Positions 63,225-64,000 of a stretch of 64,000 nt of DNA are shown here, piece after piece. The stretch is from contig DAOLIQ010000003.1 in the NCBI GenBank assembly GCA_035328465.1, positions 20,148 through 84,147 on the forward strand, given 5' to 3'. Position numbers and translations under genes: made by a program. Under the pieces are notes generated by a model, which was given only the letters and a program-made list of their open reading frames with translations, made no database searches and was not told the DNA's origin. The stretch is from JADJEI01 sp035328465. Lineage in GTDB: Bacteria; Bacteroidota; Ignavibacteria; Ignavibacteriales; Ignavibacteriaceae. The first letter of the stretch is position 1, and every line of letters begins with the position of its first letter.

Positions 63225-64000
63225 ATGAAACGACAACCACGACTAAATTCTCAAAGCATAGCTTCCGCATCAAAGGGAACTAGATCTACCCTTATAGGAA
63301 TTTTTGTAAGCATCGTGCTTGTTATTGTAAAAGGCACTGCCGGCGTTCTAGGAAATTCCTACGCATTAGTTGCCGACGCAATTGAATCAAGCTCTGATAT
63401 TGTAACTTCACTGATTGTAATTATTGGATTAAAGATCGCAGCTAAGCCTGCAGATCAGGATCATCCGTACGGGCATGGCAAGGCAGAACCGCTTGCGGCT
63501 GTTGCAGTTGCTTCGGCACTTTTTGTTGCTGCAATAGTTATAGTAATTCAAAGCATTCACGAAATTATCACTCCCCACCATGCACCCGCTCCATTCACAC
63601 TTATTGTTTTAGTTGCTGTTGTTATTGTTAAAGAATCTCTTTTCAGGTATGTGATAAAAGTCGGTGATAGCGTTGAGAGCATTGCAGTTAAGAATGATGC
63701 CTGGCACCACAGAAGCGATGCACTTACTTCTGCGGCGGCGTTCATCGGAATTTCAATTGCATTAATTGGCGGAGCAGGTTATGAAGAAGCTGATGACTAT
63801 GCGGCGCTTTTTGCTTCGGGAATTATTTTATTTAATGCATACAGACTTTGGAAGCCGGCACTCCTGGAAATAATGGACACAGCACCATCAGCAGAAAAAA
63901 TAATCAAAGTCCGTGAAGCCGCAGTTAAAGTTGATGGCGTTTTGTCATTAGACAAATGCTTTGTCCGCAAAATGGGATTTGAATATTATGTAGATATTCA
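63225..64000 (+). CDS. Cation diffusion facilitator transporter (3' truncated by window end)
   Basis: About 258 codons of a CDF efflux protein, cut by the window edge. The ATG at 63225 is followed by six membrane helices. Metal-site motifs appear in helix 2 (ADAIESSSD: E54, D58) and helix 5 (HHRSDALTS: H161, D165), plus HPYGHGKAEP (H80, H84). The usual His/Asp at the first helix-2 position is Glu here. CDF proteins export Zn, Fe, Co or Mn using the proton gradient, and the C-terminal regulatory domain has just begun (SAEKIIKVREAAVKVDGV). Confidence 0.95.
   Translation, partial: MKRQPRLNSQSIASASKGTRSTLIGIFVSIVLVIVKGTAGVLGNSYALVADAIESSSDIVTSLIVIIGLKIAAKPADQDHPYGHGKAEPLAAVAVASALFVAAIVIVIQSIHEIITPHHAPAPFTLIVLVAVVIVKESLFRYVIKVGDSVESIAVKNDAWHHRSDALTSAAAFIGISIALIGGAGYEEADDYAALFASGIILFNAYRLWKPALLEIMDTAPSAEKIIKVREAAVKVDGVLSLDKCFVRKMGFEYYVDI

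Overview
The window is an AT-rich, gene-dense stretch of bacterial chromosome. It most likely comes from a member of the Ignavibacteria or a close relative in the Bacteroidota/Chlorobi group, and probably from a metagenome-assembled genome. Several things point this way: a C-terminal type IX secretion sorting domain with a YPNPFN motif (end of the 51843-53915 gene), a hybrid-style sensor kinase with a 14-blade Reg_prop propeller and a Y_Y_Y domain, the Bacteroidota-type GlmU-like protein, and RodZ- and LolA-type envelope genes. Clear Shine-Dalgarno boxes (AAAGGAG type) precede several genes, which fits Ignavibacteria better than classical Bacteroidetes. A run of exactly 100 N (47916-48015) is a scaffolding placeholder inside a DNA polymerase gene. 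The species assignment is inference; no 16S gene is present.

Layout. 1-8.9 kb is core housekeeping on the + strand: the end of ribF, rpsO, pnp (with a terminator), RNase G, gcvT, a ComB-like phosphatase and ftsK. 9-15.3 kb has lolA, a flippase-like membrane protein, an outer-membrane barrel, uppP, a lipoprotein cyclophilin, an NSS transporter with a tiny MetS-like partner, and holA. 15.5-17.1 kb has an ECF sigma/anti-sigma pair and rpmE (type B L31). 17.2-23.6 kb is a tightly packed operon: glmU-like, rsmB, rodZ-like, ligA, a small unknown and a STAS protein. 23.8-30.5 kb holds an ABC exporter, a secreted GH13 amylase, a lipoprotein metallopeptidase and an AI-2E-type permease.

30.5-47.3 kb is almost all on the minus strand. 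Its centre (32.2-44.7 kb) is a signalling island with four sensor kinases, two NarL-type regulators and one MFS transporter. The gene order suggests two kinase/regulator pairs plus a kinase-to-receiver-kinase relay. Upstream of it lie a PLP enzyme, an AlaX-like editing protein, a YjbR protein and an FKBP-TPR protein.

47.4-55.6 kb is the most accessory part. It has a Pol II-type polB broken by the gap, an unknown 207-residue protein, and a 1.1-kb non-coding region. That region carries two ~120-bp inverted-repeat (MITE-like) elements flanking a 21-bp tandem array of the palindrome TCAGTACTGA. Next come a frameshifted secreted FG-GAP/T9SS protein with a perfect-looking 291-bp internal duplication, an SGNH hydrolase and an outer-membrane protein. 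55.6-64 kb returns to ordinary genes: a degenerate receiver, a sigma-54 activator, YqaA, thioredoxin-like, radical SAM, DUF456, M28 peptidase, a lytic transglycosylase and a CDF metal transporter cut by the window edge.

No rRNA, tRNA, CRISPR array, prophage or complete insertion sequence was recognised. The least explained structures are the repeat region at 50.5-51.2 kb and the kinase relay at 40.2-44.7 kb.
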